Shown: positions 45,860 through 54,910, numbered from the stretch's first letter. The stretch is 64,000 nucleotides of DNA from Paenibacillus alkaliterrae (GCF_021532375.1 NZ_JAKGAP010000016.1:1-64000); one strand, 5' to 3'. Made by a program: numbers and translations. Notes: a model not told the origin generated them from the sequence alone.

Positions 45860-46735
45860 TCATGGTGGAGAAAATGTTGTCGGAAGCTGCCTGAATTCGC
45901 TCGGTGTAAGTCCGGTTTCTTTTTTGAAGTTGTTGCTAAAATAATGAATGCTCGCATATCCCAGGCTTTCGGCGATCGACTCGATCGAATCCCCTTTCAG
46001 CAGCGCCTGCTTCGCTTGTTTGATTCGCTCGTCAATCAGATATTGCTTGGGATTTTTGCCGACTTCGCGAAAGAAAAGCCACGTAAAATAATTTGGATGG
46101 TATCCGCATAGCTTAGCCAGTTCCGCCACGGACCATGATTTTGCCGATTGCTCTCGCATGACGGCCAGCGCAGGCTCGATCTTGCTGATGAGCTCCCCGG
46201 ATGTCCGATTCCCCAGATGCCTGACAACAACCGTAATCAGCTCCATCAGCAGAGCCCTCAATACAAACGGGTAGCCGACATACTCGTTTTGATATTCCTT
46301 CACGATTCTCATCATTAATGATTCCACCCCGGCAATGGAAAAATGATGCGGAATTGTAACATCCCCGTAGCCGGAAACTGTCAGCTGACAAGATTCGGCT
46401 TTCTCCCATATCTGATCCGGGGATGCGTCCCGGATCAGATAAGCGGGGTGAACCGGTTCCGGGGAGGATTCATGCCATGAAAAATGTAAACTGAAAAATT
46501 CAGTCGGGCGGATCACCGAGAGGACGTGAGCGGTTTTTGATCCGTAAAAGACACATTCCCCGGGCAGGATAGGGTAGCGATCCGGGCCCAGCTGCAGCAG
46601 TGCTTCCCCCGATATGACACAGAAAAATTGCGAGTCCGGAATTATGCGCGGTCCCCATCGGTCACCCGGCTCGGAGTACGAGCGGCTTGCAAAATTAACA
46701 GTAGGGGTAAGATCGAAAAAAGTCCCCATGTGCAT
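45860..46735 (-). CDS. AraC-family transcriptional regulator
   Basis: A 291-residue regulator. The N-terminal sensing domain has QLGPDRYPILPGECVFYGSKTAHVL. The C-terminal HTH pair is WSVAELAKLCGYHPNYFTWLFFREVGKNP and SIESIAESLGYASIHYFSNNFKKETGLTPSEFRQ. The ATG at 46735 follows AGGAGGAGATACATTC and is preferred over one 27 bases upstream. It is divergent from the PhyH gene at 46877, a pairing also seen at 22.6-24.5 kb. Confidence 0.88.
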   Translation of the reverse strand: MHMGTFFDLTPTVNFASRSYSEPGDRWGPRIIPDSQFFCVISGEALLQLGPDRYPILPGECVFYGSKTAHVLSVIRPTEFFSLHFSWHESSPEPVHPAYLIRDASPDQIWEKAESCQLTVSGYGDVTIPHHFSIAGVESLMMRIVKEYQNEYVGYPFVLRALLMELITVVVRHLGNRTSGELISKIEPALAVMREQSAKSWSVAELAKLCGYHPNYFTWLFFREVGKNPKQYLIDERIKQAKQALLKGDSIESIAESLGYASIHYFSNNFKKETGLTPSEFRQLPTTFSPP

Positions 46736-46876
46736 GAATGTATCTCCTCCTACACTTCGCAAAAATATGGAATAAGTGTAAATCTCACTGTTGTTTTTCT
46801 AAATACGCCATAACGTTCCTTTGCTATATTTAAAGCGTAACCAAAAATATATTCGTTCGATGGAGAGGTGCAACCG

Positions 46877-47719
46877 ATGTTATCTGAAGCCCAATTGGAA
46901 GAGTTCGAAAGAAACGGTTTTATTAAAGGCGATGTCATCCTCAGTGACGAGGAAGTAGAGACGCTTCGCCTGGAGCTTGACAACGTTATGGAGGGAAAAT
47001 CGGTCAAGAAGCCGGTCCTCAGTCACAACATGCTGGAAGGTTCGCTGTACGATAATATGAAAATGACCGTAAACGAGAGGGTCGTCCAGATCGTTAACAT
47101 CTGGATGGCAAGCGACGCCTTCTTCAATCATGCTGCGAATCAACGAATATGCGAAGAAATCGCACAAATGAGCAAAACGGATACCGTCCGCATTTGGCAT
47201 GATCAGGTACAGTACAAACCGCCGGTTTCCGGAGGACCGACCGGATGGCATCAGGACCACCCGCTGTGGCCGATCATTCAGCCCGCAGATCTGGTCAGTG
47301 CCTGGGTGGCGCTAGACGATGCGGTCATCGAGAACGGATGCATGTGGATGGTTCCAGGCAGCCACAAGTGGGGGAACCACCAGAAATACCTGGCCAGTAC
47401 AAAAGATTTTATGCCCTATCATAGAGAGCCGGAGTTACTGCCTGAAGATGCCGTAGTGAATGCCGTTCCATTCGAGATCAAGAAGGGACAAGTAGGTTAT
47501 CATCACTGTCTTACCTGGCACGGCAGTCCCCATAACCGTTCGGAATTAAAACGGAGGGCGATCGCGGTTCATTATATGCCGGGCCATACCCGTTACGAAC
47601 CTTCTACTAACCATCCGATGCATGATTACGTGACCGTGAAACCCGGAGAGATTCTCAGCGGCGATCATTTCCCCGTTGTTTATACGAAAACGGCCACACC
47701 AGCATCCGAGACCGTATGA
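46877..47719 (+). CDS. Phytanoyl-CoA dioxygenase (PhyH) family protein
   Basis: A 280-residue Fe(II)/2-oxoglutarate oxygenase. The iron-binding HxD is in GPTGWHQDHPLWPI (residues about 134-142), and the distal His in GQVGYHHCLTWHGSPHNRSELKRRAIAVHYM, with the following Arg positioned for 2-oxoglutarate. VSAWVALDDAVIENGCMWMVPGSH is the usual core. The ATG at 46877 follows GGAGAGGTGCAACCG. It is the only plus-strand gene between 35 and 64 kb. It is transcribed away from an AraC gene and converges on the 13-gene minus-strand run. Confidence 0.9.
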   Translation: MLSEAQLEEFERNGFIKGDVILSDEEVETLRLELDNVMEGKSVKKPVLSHNMLEGSLYDNMKMTVNERVVQIVNIWMASDAFFNHAANQRICEEIAQMSKTDTVRIWHDQVQYKPPVSGGPTGWHQDHPLWPIIQPADLVSAWVALDDAVIENGCMWMVPGSHKWGNHQKYLASTKDFMPYHREPELLPEDAVVNAVPFEIKKGQVGYHHCLTWHGSPHNRSELKRRAIAVHYMPGHTRYEPSTNHPMHDYVTVKPGEILSGDHFPVVYTKTATPASETV

Positions 47720-47783
47720 ATCGAATCCTTATCAGAGATTTGACATCCATGAAAGGTGTAGAGGATTACCCGATTTGCCTCAA

Positions 47784-47810
47784 AAGGCTGCCAGACAGGC
47801 AGCCTTTTTC
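47784..47810 (+). terminator. Terminator after PhyH
   Basis: A perfect 9-bp stem (AAGGCTGCC / GGCAGCCTT) with a 5-nt loop and TTTC after it, 64 bases beyond the PhyH stop and before the end of the convergent ASRT gene. A tract preceding the stem may let it work on the minus strand too. Confidence 0.8.
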
Positions 47811-47832
47811 TAATGTGAATTTACATTATCGA

Positions 47833-48204
47833 TCATCTTATCGGATATGCCATCACCGACATCAGCGCGTTCTCCGCCTGGGCCGCATCAAGCCTGCTGT
47901 ACTGCACGACGACCGGAATATCGCTTGTCACTTCGATCGCATAGGGAACACCAACAGGAATTGGCTCACCATTCTTAAGCAGGGAGCTCGTTCGAATATG
48001 ATTCGTTCGCCTTGGCGGAACGACCACCAGAATATCCTCCATCGGATCGCGGTCCTCGAAATAAATCGTCAACCGCACAGACGCTTCTTCGGAAGAACAG
48101 TTCAGAACGCATACCGACTCATGGCTGACCAGTGTCCCCGAGCTTATTTCCGGTATGTACCCATCCGGAATAAACCAATGATTTTCTCCTCTTGCCTCGT
48201 ACAT
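47833..48204 (-). CDS. ASRT-family protein (sensory rhodopsin transducer), copy 2
   Basis: A 123-residue protein of the same family as the gene at 36204 and differing in a few residues (YEARGENHWFIPDGYIPEIS, VVVQYSRLDAAQAENALMSV). No rhodopsin gene is present, so a role as a ligand-binding or regulatory protein of the sugar locus is more plausible than phototransduction. The ATG at 48204 follows GAAAGGGTGTCGCAC; it begins 25 bases after the sulfatase-like gene ends. It is the last gene of the 13-gene run and so the likely parent of copy 1. Confidence 0.85.
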   Translation of the reverse strand: MYEARGENHWFIPDGYIPEISSGTLVSHESVCVLNCSSEEASVRLTIYFEDRDPMEDILVVVPPRRTNHIRTSSLLKNGEPIPVGVPYAIEVTSDIPVVVQYSRLDAAQAENALMSVMAYPIR

Positions 48205-48229
48205 GTGCGACACCCTTTCATTCATGGAA

Positions 48230-49663
48230 TCAATGCTGCCGGTACGTGTTTAGCGTTTGCACAGCCATGTCGAAACGTTCGCGCTGCGGCTCCCGGCACC
48301 AATCCTCCCAAGTCATGCCTGCGGAAGCCAGAATTTGCTCGATTCGCCTCCGGAACGGCAGACCGGCCTCCTTAAGCTGGCGGTTCATCGGATCTTCCCG
48401 TCCGTTCAGCTTGCGTTCAACCCATCCGTCCAACTGGCGCTCAAACCGGTCGACCAATTCCGGCTGCAAATCAGCCAGGTTGACCGTTTCGGCAGGATCG
48501 GCAGCCAAATCGTACAACTCCCTTGGCGGACGATTGAACGGTCCCGAATCGTAGGTGCGGATAAATTTGTAGTCCGCGGTTCGTATCCCTCTCGCCGCCT
48601 GCCATGCGCATTCACTAAGGTATACTGTCCCGTGCGTTCCATCCGTCTCGCCTTGAATGGCCGGCCACAGGCTTTTTCCGTCAAGTCCGTCAGGATCGCC
48701 AAGCCTCGACCGGTCGATTCCGGACGGAGACTCGTTTCGGACGGCTTCCAAAATCGTCGGCAGCAGGTCGACCTGCTGAACAAGTCCGGAAACCCGGCGC
48801 CCCGCCGGGATCCGTCCGGGCCATCGCATAATCAGGGGAACATGAACGGTAGGTTCGTACAATCCGCAGTGATCCCAATAAATGTCGTGCTCGGTAAGAC
48901 TTTCACCATGGTCGCCGAACAGAATGAGGAGCGTATCGTCCTGAATCCCGAGCTTCTTCAAATGATCGTCCAGGTCCTGCAGCCTGTCGTCCAAATAGCG
49001 GATTTCCGCATCATAGAGAGAATCGAAATAACCGCTGTCGGTAACCGGTCCTACCAGATCATAATGATGATGCTTAAAGAAAGGATAGGCCGGGTGATTG
49101 TATGCCCGCTCCATGCTTTTGTTCGCCGGGTCATAAGGGTCCCGGTCGGTTTCGTAGAAATCAGGGATGTAAGATTGCGGCGGCAGATAGGGCGTGTGGG
49201 CATCCCAATAATGCAGGAACAGAAAGAACGACTCGTCTTTATGCTGCTCGATCCAGGGCATCGCCAAGTCGTTGACGGTACGTCCGTCAATCCAGCGGTT
49301 GCCGCCGACACTGTTCATATAATAACGGTAACCTCTGGCAAACCATTCTTTTAACTGGTACAAATTGTCCACCGCCGAAGTTGTGAACCCCGCGGAGCGC
49401 AGCATGGTCGGCAGCCATGCGGTTGATTTCGGCAAATGCGTCAGCTCCGAACCATGCGATACGATGCCTGTCGTGAGGCCGATTTTTCCGGAAAATATCC
49501 CGGTGTGGGCCACTTCGGTAGGAATATCCGCCGCGTATGCCCGTTCGAACAATACGCCTTGTCCGGCTATACGGTCCAAATGCGGACTCGTCGGTTTTTT
49601 ATAGCCGTATCCGCTTAGCCGGGAGGCGCGAAGCGTGTCCAGTGAAATCAGAATGATTTTCAT
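48230..49663 (-). CDS. Sulfatase-like AlkP-superfamily hydrolase without formylglycine Cys
   Basis: A 477-residue metalloenzyme with the sulfatase fold. Metal-ligand motifs are IILISLDTLRASRLSGYG at the N terminus and LILFGDHGESLTEHD with DHCGLYEPTVHVPLIMRWPG. The usual C-x-P-S-R site is absent: the equivalent text is DIPTEVAHTGIFSG, with a Thr aligned to the catalytic Cys. A formylglycine sulfatase is therefore unlikely; a Thr-nucleophile phosphodiesterase, phosphomonoesterase or transferase is possible. It has no signal peptide. It lies 16 bases downstream of the APS-kinase-like gene and shares its 3' end sequence with a fragment upstream of ASRT copy 1. Confidence 0.82.
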   Translation of the reverse strand: MKIILISLDTLRASRLSGYGYKKPTSPHLDRIAGQGVLFERAYAADIPTEVAHTGIFSGKIGLTTGIVSHGSELTHLPKSTAWLPTMLRSAGFTTSAVDNLYQLKEWFARGYRYYMNSVGGNRWIDGRTVNDLAMPWIEQHKDESFFLFLHYWDAHTPYLPPQSYIPDFYETDRDPYDPANKSMERAYNHPAYPFFKHHHYDLVGPVTDSGYFDSLYDAEIRYLDDRLQDLDDHLKKLGIQDDTLLILFGDHGESLTEHDIYWDHCGLYEPTVHVPLIMRWPGRIPAGRRVSGLVQQVDLLPTILEAVRNESPSGIDRSRLGDPDGLDGKSLWPAIQGETDGTHGTVYLSECAWQAARGIRTADYKFIRTYDSGPFNRPPRELYDLAADPAETVNLADLQPELVDRFERQLDGWVERKLNGREDPMNRQLKEAGLPFRRRIEQILASAGMTWEDWCREPQRERFDMAVQTLNTYRQH

Positions 49664-49679
49664 GTTGTTTCGTATCCTC

Positions 49680-50228
49680 CTAAGGAACCGCCTTCATTAA
49701 TAATGCCTTGTTGTTGTCCAGCCAGGACAGAATGGCCTCGCAATTATCCTGTACCGAAAATGATGACGTACAAATCGTAATATCGGGATGTACCGGCTCC
49801 TCGAACGGATCGGATACGCCTGTAAAATGCTTCAATTCGCCCCGCCGCGCCTTGGCGTATAGTCCCTTGACGTCACGCCGCTCGCATTCACCCAGCGAAC
49901 ATTTCACATAGATCTCAACAAAACCCGGGATTTCGCTGCGGGCGATTTCCCTCATTTCATGATAAGGCGTTATGGCCGATACCAGCACATCCACACCGTT
50001 CCGTGCCAGCAGCTTGGATACGTAGGCGATTCGTTTCATATTCTCGAACCGCTCCTCCTTGCTGAAACCAAGTCCTTTGCAAATCGTTTCACGAAGCTCG
50101 TCGCCATCCAGCAGCTCGACGCGGCGTCCCTGCTCCCGCAGTTTCGATGCGACAAATCGTGCGGTCGTCGTTTTTCCGGCGCCGGATAAACCTATAAACC
50201 ATAGTACCGATCCGTGTTGTGTGTCCAT
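49680..50228 (-). CDS. cysC: Adenylylsulfate (APS) kinase-like protein
   Basis: A 182-residue P-loop kinase. Walker A GLSGAGKT at residues 13-20, LLDGDELRETI, GFSKEERFENMKRIAYV, the SAITPYHEMR loop, KGLYAKARRGELKHFTGVSDPFEEP: all positions expected of CysC, which phosphorylates APS to PAPS. No sulfurylase (CysDN or Sat), sulfotransferase or sulfate reductase is in the window. So either PAPS is made for a transferase elsewhere, or the enzyme phosphorylates another molecule of this locus, such as a sugar. It is flanked by a Gfo/Idh gene 18 bases upstream and a sulfatase-like gene downstream. Confidence 0.85.
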   Translation of the reverse strand: MDTQHGSVLWFIGLSGAGKTTTARFVASKLREQGRRVELLDGDELRETICKGLGFSKEERFENMKRIAYVSKLLARNGVDVLVSAITPYHEMREIARSEIPGFVEIYVKCSLGECERRDVKGLYAKARRGELKHFTGVSDPFEEPVHPDITICTSSFSVQDNCEAILSWLDNNKALLMKAVP

Positions 50229-50246
50229 GTTCGGTAACCTCCTTCG

Positions 50247-51251
50247 TTATAAGGCGGCCGGCACTTCCACAGGAGTCCCGCCGGACTGATGTGAACGGAT
50301 GGCGGCTTCGATGACTTCCTGCGCGGCGAGCGCGTCGGCACCCGATGCCTCGATCTCCTCCGGTGCCGCACCCGCCTTGATTTGTGCGATGAAACGGTTG
50401 ATCCGCTGCGCAAACGTGTCATCGAAGCCCTGCATCCCGCCGAACATCGGATTTCGGAGAACCGTGAGCTCATTGGAATGGTGGGGGTAATAGGTCATAC
50501 TCTCGTATACGTTATCGATGACGAGCCGCCCTTCATGACCGGCCACCTCGCAATACTCGATCGGGTGACGCATCGACATATCGTAACTGCCCGTCAAATG
50601 TCCGACAGCTCCGGAAGCGAACTCCATATTGACGGATACGGTCGACCACGACCCCCGGCCCGGCGCCTTCGTCATGAAAGACTGCACCCGCTTCACATCC
50701 CCCGCGAAATATCGCATGACATCAATCGAATGGGGATGAAGGGCCCGCATGTGCAGCCATTCGGTATCCTCCTTCGGGTTTTGAATCGTCAGCCGCATAT
50801 TGAGGAATAAAAGGGAGCCGAGTTTCCCCTGCTCCACAAATTCCTTTGCCTTGTAAGCCGCCGGCGTAAAACGGTGATTCAAATTGCAGGCAAGTCGGAC
50901 ACCTTTCTCCCTCGCAAAACCGATCATGCGGCGGGCTTCTTCAATCCGGTTCGAAATCGGCTTCTCCACGAGCACGTCCTTGCCCGCTTCGATCGCGGTC
51001 ATGGACGGTTCGTAGTGGTGGCTGCCTTTCTCCACGCCCGCCGTCGCCACGACGATGACATCGACCGGCACCGTGTCCAGCAGTTCCCGAAGATCGGTAT
51101 AGAACGGCACACCATGCTCGCGCCCTGCCGCTTCGGCCCGCTCGGCCATCAGATCGCACACGGCCGCAAGCTCCGTATCCGGATGCTGCCGGTAAGCGCG
51201 GCAATGAATTTTTCCGATATTGTTAACGCCGACAACCGCGACTTTGATCAT
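50247..51251 (-). CDS. Gfo/Idh/MocA-family oxidoreductase
   Basis: A 334-residue NAD(P)-dependent sugar or cyclitol dehydrogenase. The Rossmann motif VAVVGVNNIGKIHC opens the protein; DVLVEKPISNRIEEAR at about residue 92 holds the catalytic Lys (EKP); CNLNHRFTPAAYKAKE and LHPHSIDVMRYFAGD complete the usual sites. It is followed 18 bases later by cysC. Gap 51252-51444 upstream contains a small stem-loop (CGCTTC / GAAGCG at 51403-51418) and no gene. Confidence 0.88.
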   Translation of the reverse strand: MIKVAVVGVNNIGKIHCRAYRQHPDTELAAVCDLMAERAEAAGREHGVPFYTDLRELLDTVPVDVIVVATAGVEKGSHHYEPSMTAIEAGKDVLVEKPISNRIEEARRMIGFAREKGVRLACNLNHRFTPAAYKAKEFVEQGKLGSLLFLNMRLTIQNPKEDTEWLHMRALHPHSIDVMRYFAGDVKRVQSFMTKAPGRGSWSTVSVNMEFASGAVGHLTGSYDMSMRHPIEYCEVAGHEGRLVIDNVYESMTYYPHHSNELTVLRNPMFGGMQGFDDTFAQRINRFIAQIKAGAAPEEIEASGADALAAQEVIEAAIRSHQSGGTPVEVPAAL

Positions 51252-51444
51252 TTTAGGACCCTTCCTTTCTTCCCGCCACCCTGCATTCCTCTATCAAATT
51301 TAGGCGAGAGGACTCCCACTTCTACAAAGTGGTGAGGTGAATCGGATCTTCCTGAATTCGCAAAAAAGATCTTTGCTTTTAGGTTGATACACCAGAAACC
51401 CCCGCTTCATCCGAAGCGTCAGTGTAGGTAAGTGGCGGGAGTGT

Positions 51445-52860
51445 TCATTCTGTCACCTTTACCTCTTCTTTTTCCTTTTCCTTATCTTTAGCCTGAAGGG
51501 AGCGCGCGTTCACGATCGAACCGATGTGCAGCGAATCATACGCCTCTTGGGAAGACGTGAACGTCTTGTCTTTCCCATGCCAGTTCAGGTTGGTATAGAT
51601 CGGATTTTCACGATTGACTTGCTGCTCGCGTTTGGTGATATGGTCTTCCATCCGCTTTCTGAGCAAAGCGACAACTTTCGGCTCTTTATCCGCCACATTG
51701 ACGTTTTCTTCCGGGTCCTGGATCAGGTTATACAGCTCCACTTCCGGCTTGAAGTGAAAATCCGGCTCGAGTGCGCAAATCAGCTTCCATTCCGGCGTTC
51801 GCCATCCATGTTTGCGCATCCAGGTGCATTCGGTAATGTAAAACTCGTTTACCCGGTTTGTTTCTTCACCGGCGATCATTCGCGTCAGGCTTCGTCCGTC
51901 AAATGCCGCTTCGCTTTCGATCTCGAGCAGCTCAAGCACCGTCGGCATGATATCCGAAATAAGCGAAACGTCGGACACCCGTTTTCCGGCGGGCACACTG
52001 CCCGGAAACTTAATGATGAGCGGAACAACCAGTGTACAGTCGTACAAACCGTGATGATCAAAATAGCATTCGTGTTCGTACAGCGTCTCGCCGTGGTCGG
52101 ACGTAATAACGACCAGCGTATCTTCTTCCAGTCCTAGCGCGTTCACCTTGGCGAACAGGCTCTGGATGCAGGCATCCATATAGGCGATCGCGCCGTCGTA
52201 CTGCGCCGTCACGTATTCGTGATCCGTGACGCCCGCTGGGATCCATGATTTCAGAAAATCCGCAAAAGGTTTAAATGCATAGACCGGTTCCATAGAGGCA
52301 TTTGCCGGATCTTTCTCGTCATCTCCGTAAAAGATCCGTTCGTACGGCTCCGGCGGCAAATACGGCGAGTGCGGATCCATATGTCTCAAAAAAAGAAAGA
52401 AAGGTTTATCCTCGGCTGCAAGACGTTCCAGCTCCGGCACGGCCACCTCGTTCAAATTCTGCGCCTTCGGCGTACGTCCGTTTTCATCAGGGAGCCAGGA
52501 TTCAAAGTCCAGATAGGTCTGAAACCCGCGTGAGGAAGGATTCCCCGTAAATCCGATACAAGTTGTATTGTAGCCGTTCTCGCCCAGCACCTCCGCCATC
52601 GTTTGCAGATGACCGCCAAGCGGTCCTTGATGCCTGAGCGCCACCACATCGGTACCGAATGCATCCATCCCGGTCAGCATCGACGCATAGGCCGGCGTCG
52701 TCGGAATACTGGGACTGAAATGATTCTCGAACAAGACGCCTTCGCCTGCAACCTTATCCAAATGGGGCGTGGTCAAACGGGAATATCCATAGGAGCTCAT
52801 ATGATCGCGGCGCAAGCTGTCAATTCCAAAAATGATGACATTCTTCTTTTTGTTTGCCAT
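51445..52860 (-). CDS. Sulfatase-like AlkP-superfamily hydrolase, Thr-type site
   Basis: A 471-residue enzyme with the sulfatase fold. Metal sites are NVIIFGIDSLRRDHMSSYG and LVVITSDHGETLYEHE, with FDHHGLYDCTLVVPLIIKFPG. At the position of the formylglycine Cys the sequence is SPSIPTTPAYASMLTG, with Thr and no Arg at +4. It is therefore not a canonical sulfatase. Thr-based members of this superfamily include phosphotransferases and phosphoesterases. A charged Lys/Glu tail ends the protein. No signal peptide. It is related in layout to the gene at 48230 and lies 13 bases after the isomerase gene. Confidence 0.83.
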   Translation of the reverse strand: MANKKKNVIIFGIDSLRRDHMSSYGYSRLTTPHLDKVAGEGVLFENHFSPSIPTTPAYASMLTGMDAFGTDVVALRHQGPLGGHLQTMAEVLGENGYNTTCIGFTGNPSSRGFQTYLDFESWLPDENGRTPKAQNLNEVAVPELERLAAEDKPFFLFLRHMDPHSPYLPPEPYERIFYGDDEKDPANASMEPVYAFKPFADFLKSWIPAGVTDHEYVTAQYDGAIAYMDACIQSLFAKVNALGLEEDTLVVITSDHGETLYEHECYFDHHGLYDCTLVVPLIIKFPGSVPAGKRVSDVSLISDIMPTVLELLEIESEAAFDGRSLTRMIAGEETNRVNEFYITECTWMRKHGWRTPEWKLICALEPDFHFKPEVELYNLIQDPEENVNVADKEPKVVALLRKRMEDHITKREQQVNRENPIYTNLNWHGKDKTFTSSQEAYDSLHIGSIVNARSLQAKDKEKEKEEVKVTE

Positions 52861-52873
52861 ATTCTTTGCCCTC

Positions 52874-53677
52874 CTAACGAGCGTTCAATTTTTTCAGACA
52901 AGCGTTCAAGTATCCATAGGATTCGGCGGCCACGATCGACACTTGCGCAAGCGAGTGACCGGGTCCAGCGCCGATGACTTCCACCACGACAGGACCGTCG
53001 TATCCGCCGTCGACCATCGCTTTGCAATAGCCGAACAGATCGATATCGCCTCTGCCGCATGCCTGCAGTTCAATCGGTCCGGGGCCCTGCTCCCTGCCTT
53101 TGCAATCGCGGATATGAATGTGTTTCACCCGGCTGAGTACGGCCGGGAGCGCTTCCTCCGCATTTTCGCCGGCCCTGTGGATATGGCTGGGATCCATGTC
53201 GATCCCGAATGCTTGTGACGTTATTTCCTGCATGGCTGTAAGCGTCGTGGGGATATTATAGATGGCGTTGCCCACATGCGCTTTCACGCACAAGGTGACC
53301 CCATACGAAGCAGCCCTCTCCGTCATTCGGGCCAATGCCTCAATAGACGCCCGCAGGTCTTCCTCGACGCCCAGCTTGCCGCCGGGTCCGACATTGACGA
53401 TCGGGATTCCGATCTCCGCGGCGGCCTCGAACGCCGGAAGCAATCGTTCCTCCTTCAAGGAAGCGACTTCCGTCGATAGAAACGCAAGTCCATTCTCCTG
53501 TACGATGGCTTGCAGCTCGTTCTTTTGCTCCTTCCAGCGGCTTAAATCCAAATGCTCGCACATTCCCTCTATGGCGGCGATTTCAACGCCGTCGTATCCG
53601 CACAGCGCGATTTGCTTCGCAGCGGCGGCAAAATCGAATTGTTTAAAAAGCACAGAGTTTATACCTAACTTTATCAT
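52874..53677 (-). CDS. Sugar phosphate isomerase/epimerase (TIM barrel)
   Basis: A 267-residue xylose-isomerase-like TIM barrel of the AP_endonuc_2/IolE type. Metal-binding acidic and His residues are seen in the barrel ends: GYDGVEIAAIE at about residue 30, LCVKAHVGNAIY near 155, GIDMDPSHIHRAG near 180, HIHIRDCKG near 205, and GYDGPVVVEVIGAG near 240. It would interconvert or dehydrate a keto/aldose or inosose intermediate made by the Gfo/Idh enzymes around it. Confidence 0.87.
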   Translation of the reverse strand: MIKLGINSVLFKQFDFAAAAKQIALCGYDGVEIAAIEGMCEHLDLSRWKEQKNELQAIVQENGLAFLSTEVASLKEERLLPAFEAAAEIGIPIVNVGPGGKLGVEEDLRASIEALARMTERAASYGVTLCVKAHVGNAIYNIPTTLTAMQEITSQAFGIDMDPSHIHRAGENAEEALPAVLSRVKHIHIRDCKGREQGPGPIELQACGRGDIDLFGYCKAMVDGGYDGPVVVEVIGAGPGHSLAQVSIVAAESYGYLNACLKKLNAR

Positions 53678-53725
53678 GTATGGTTAACCTCCCAGGAACT
53701 TTGATATTCCGTACATAGGCAGCGG

Positions 53726-54850
53726 TCATTTCATGAACAGCGGATCCCCGTGCAGCGGCGGCAGCGGATGCGGTCTGACAACTTCTCCGCCGCGTTCGTA
53801 CGATTCCTGGACCGCATGCACGTATTCCAATACGGCAAGCGCATCCCTGCCGCTTGCGCGCAGTTGATCCTGAGATACCTTATTGGAGACATCCTCCAGG
53901 AAGGCATGAAGCCTGTTGTTGAAGGTCCGGCTAAAATCGTTCGTTCCGAAATCGGTGACTTCCGGCTCCGGCTGGACACTGATCGCCGGAATCCCTTTTT
54001 CCGCCTTCCAGAACGAGACTTTCTCCACGCAGTTTTCGATGCAGAACGTGCCGCGGGAGCCTGCCACCTCAAGGCTCCACCAGCCGCCGAGGCCATATAC
54101 CGCATCTCCTCTTTGACTGAGCAGGTAACCGACGCCTCCATTGGCGAATTTCACATGAATGCTGTTGATCGATACCATCACATCCCCTGCGCTCCGGCGA
54201 AAGCCGGGACGGTCGGAGAAGGTCTGGATGTGCGTAATATCTCCGCAGAAATGACGCATGACGCTGAACGGATGGGTCAGGAACGCTCTCATGTGAAAAT
54301 ACGGATGTCCCTTGATCTTCGGGGAACCGGCAAGCCCATAATTCAGTTCGCCTCCGTTAAAGCCCATCTTCGCAAGACAATACACCAGCTCGCCGATGTC
54401 GCCGCTTTCCATATACTGCTTCGCCTTCTCCGCCGGCGGCGTAAAATAGTGATTCAGGTTGCACCCCAGATAAACCTTCTGTTTCTCAGCGAAAGCTACG
54501 AGCTCTCTGCCCTCCCGGACATCGTTGCACAGCGGTTTTTCCACCAGCACGTGCTTGCCGTAGCTCAATGCCTCCATTGCCGGTTCAAAGTGCCAGCTTC
54601 CGTTGTCGATCCCCCCTGTCGTCACGTCGACGACCTGCAGGTCCGGCTCGCTCTCGATCATATCCTTGAGGCTGTAATACGCTTTCACGCGGTGCTTTTC
54701 CGCGGCGGCATCCGCACGCTCCTTGATGACGTCGCATACCGCCACCACATCGGCGAGCTCATCTTCCTTATAGCAGGCCGCATGGTTATTCCCGATCCCG
54801 TTCATGCCGACAATTCCGATTTTTACCGCCATTTGCGCGTTCCCGGCCAT
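53726..54850 (-). CDS. Gfo/Idh/MocA-family oxidoreductase
   Basis: A 374-residue NAD(P)-dependent dehydrogenase: Rossmann KIGIVGMNGIGNNHAACY, catalytic KHVLVEKPLCNDVREGRE, GCNLNHYFTPPAEKAKQYM and MRAFLTHPFSVMRHFCGDI. It is similar in arrangement to the gene at 50247 and probably arose from the same ancestor. Start uncertain: an internal ATG 18 bases further in (MAVKIGIVG) is as good, and neither has a strong binding site. It lies 48 bases before the isomerase gene. Confidence 0.87.
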   Translation of the reverse strand: MAGNAQMAVKIGIVGMNGIGNNHAACYKEDELADVVAVCDVIKERADAAAEKHRVKAYYSLKDMIESEPDLQVVDVTTGGIDNGSWHFEPAMEALSYGKHVLVEKPLCNDVREGRELVAFAEKQKVYLGCNLNHYFTPPAEKAKQYMESGDIGELVYCLAKMGFNGGELNYGLAGSPKIKGHPYFHMRAFLTHPFSVMRHFCGDITHIQTFSDRPGFRRSAGDVMVSINSIHVKFANGGVGYLLSQRGDAVYGLGGWWSLEVAGSRGTFCIENCVEKVSFWKAEKGIPAISVQPEPEVTDFGTNDFSRTFNNRLHAFLEDVSNKVSQDQLRASGRDALAVLEYVHAVQESYERGGEVVRPHPLPPLHGDPLFMK

Positions 54851-54910
54851 GCTTGTAGGTTCAGACCGGAAACTTCACCTACCTTTCGTCCCATTAAGTT
54901 TGATTTGTGC

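Noticed and set aside
36204-48204. Phototransduction system based on the sensory rhodopsin transducer name
   Set aside because: No seven-helix retinal protein is encoded in the window; the two ASRT genes are linked to carbohydrate genes instead.
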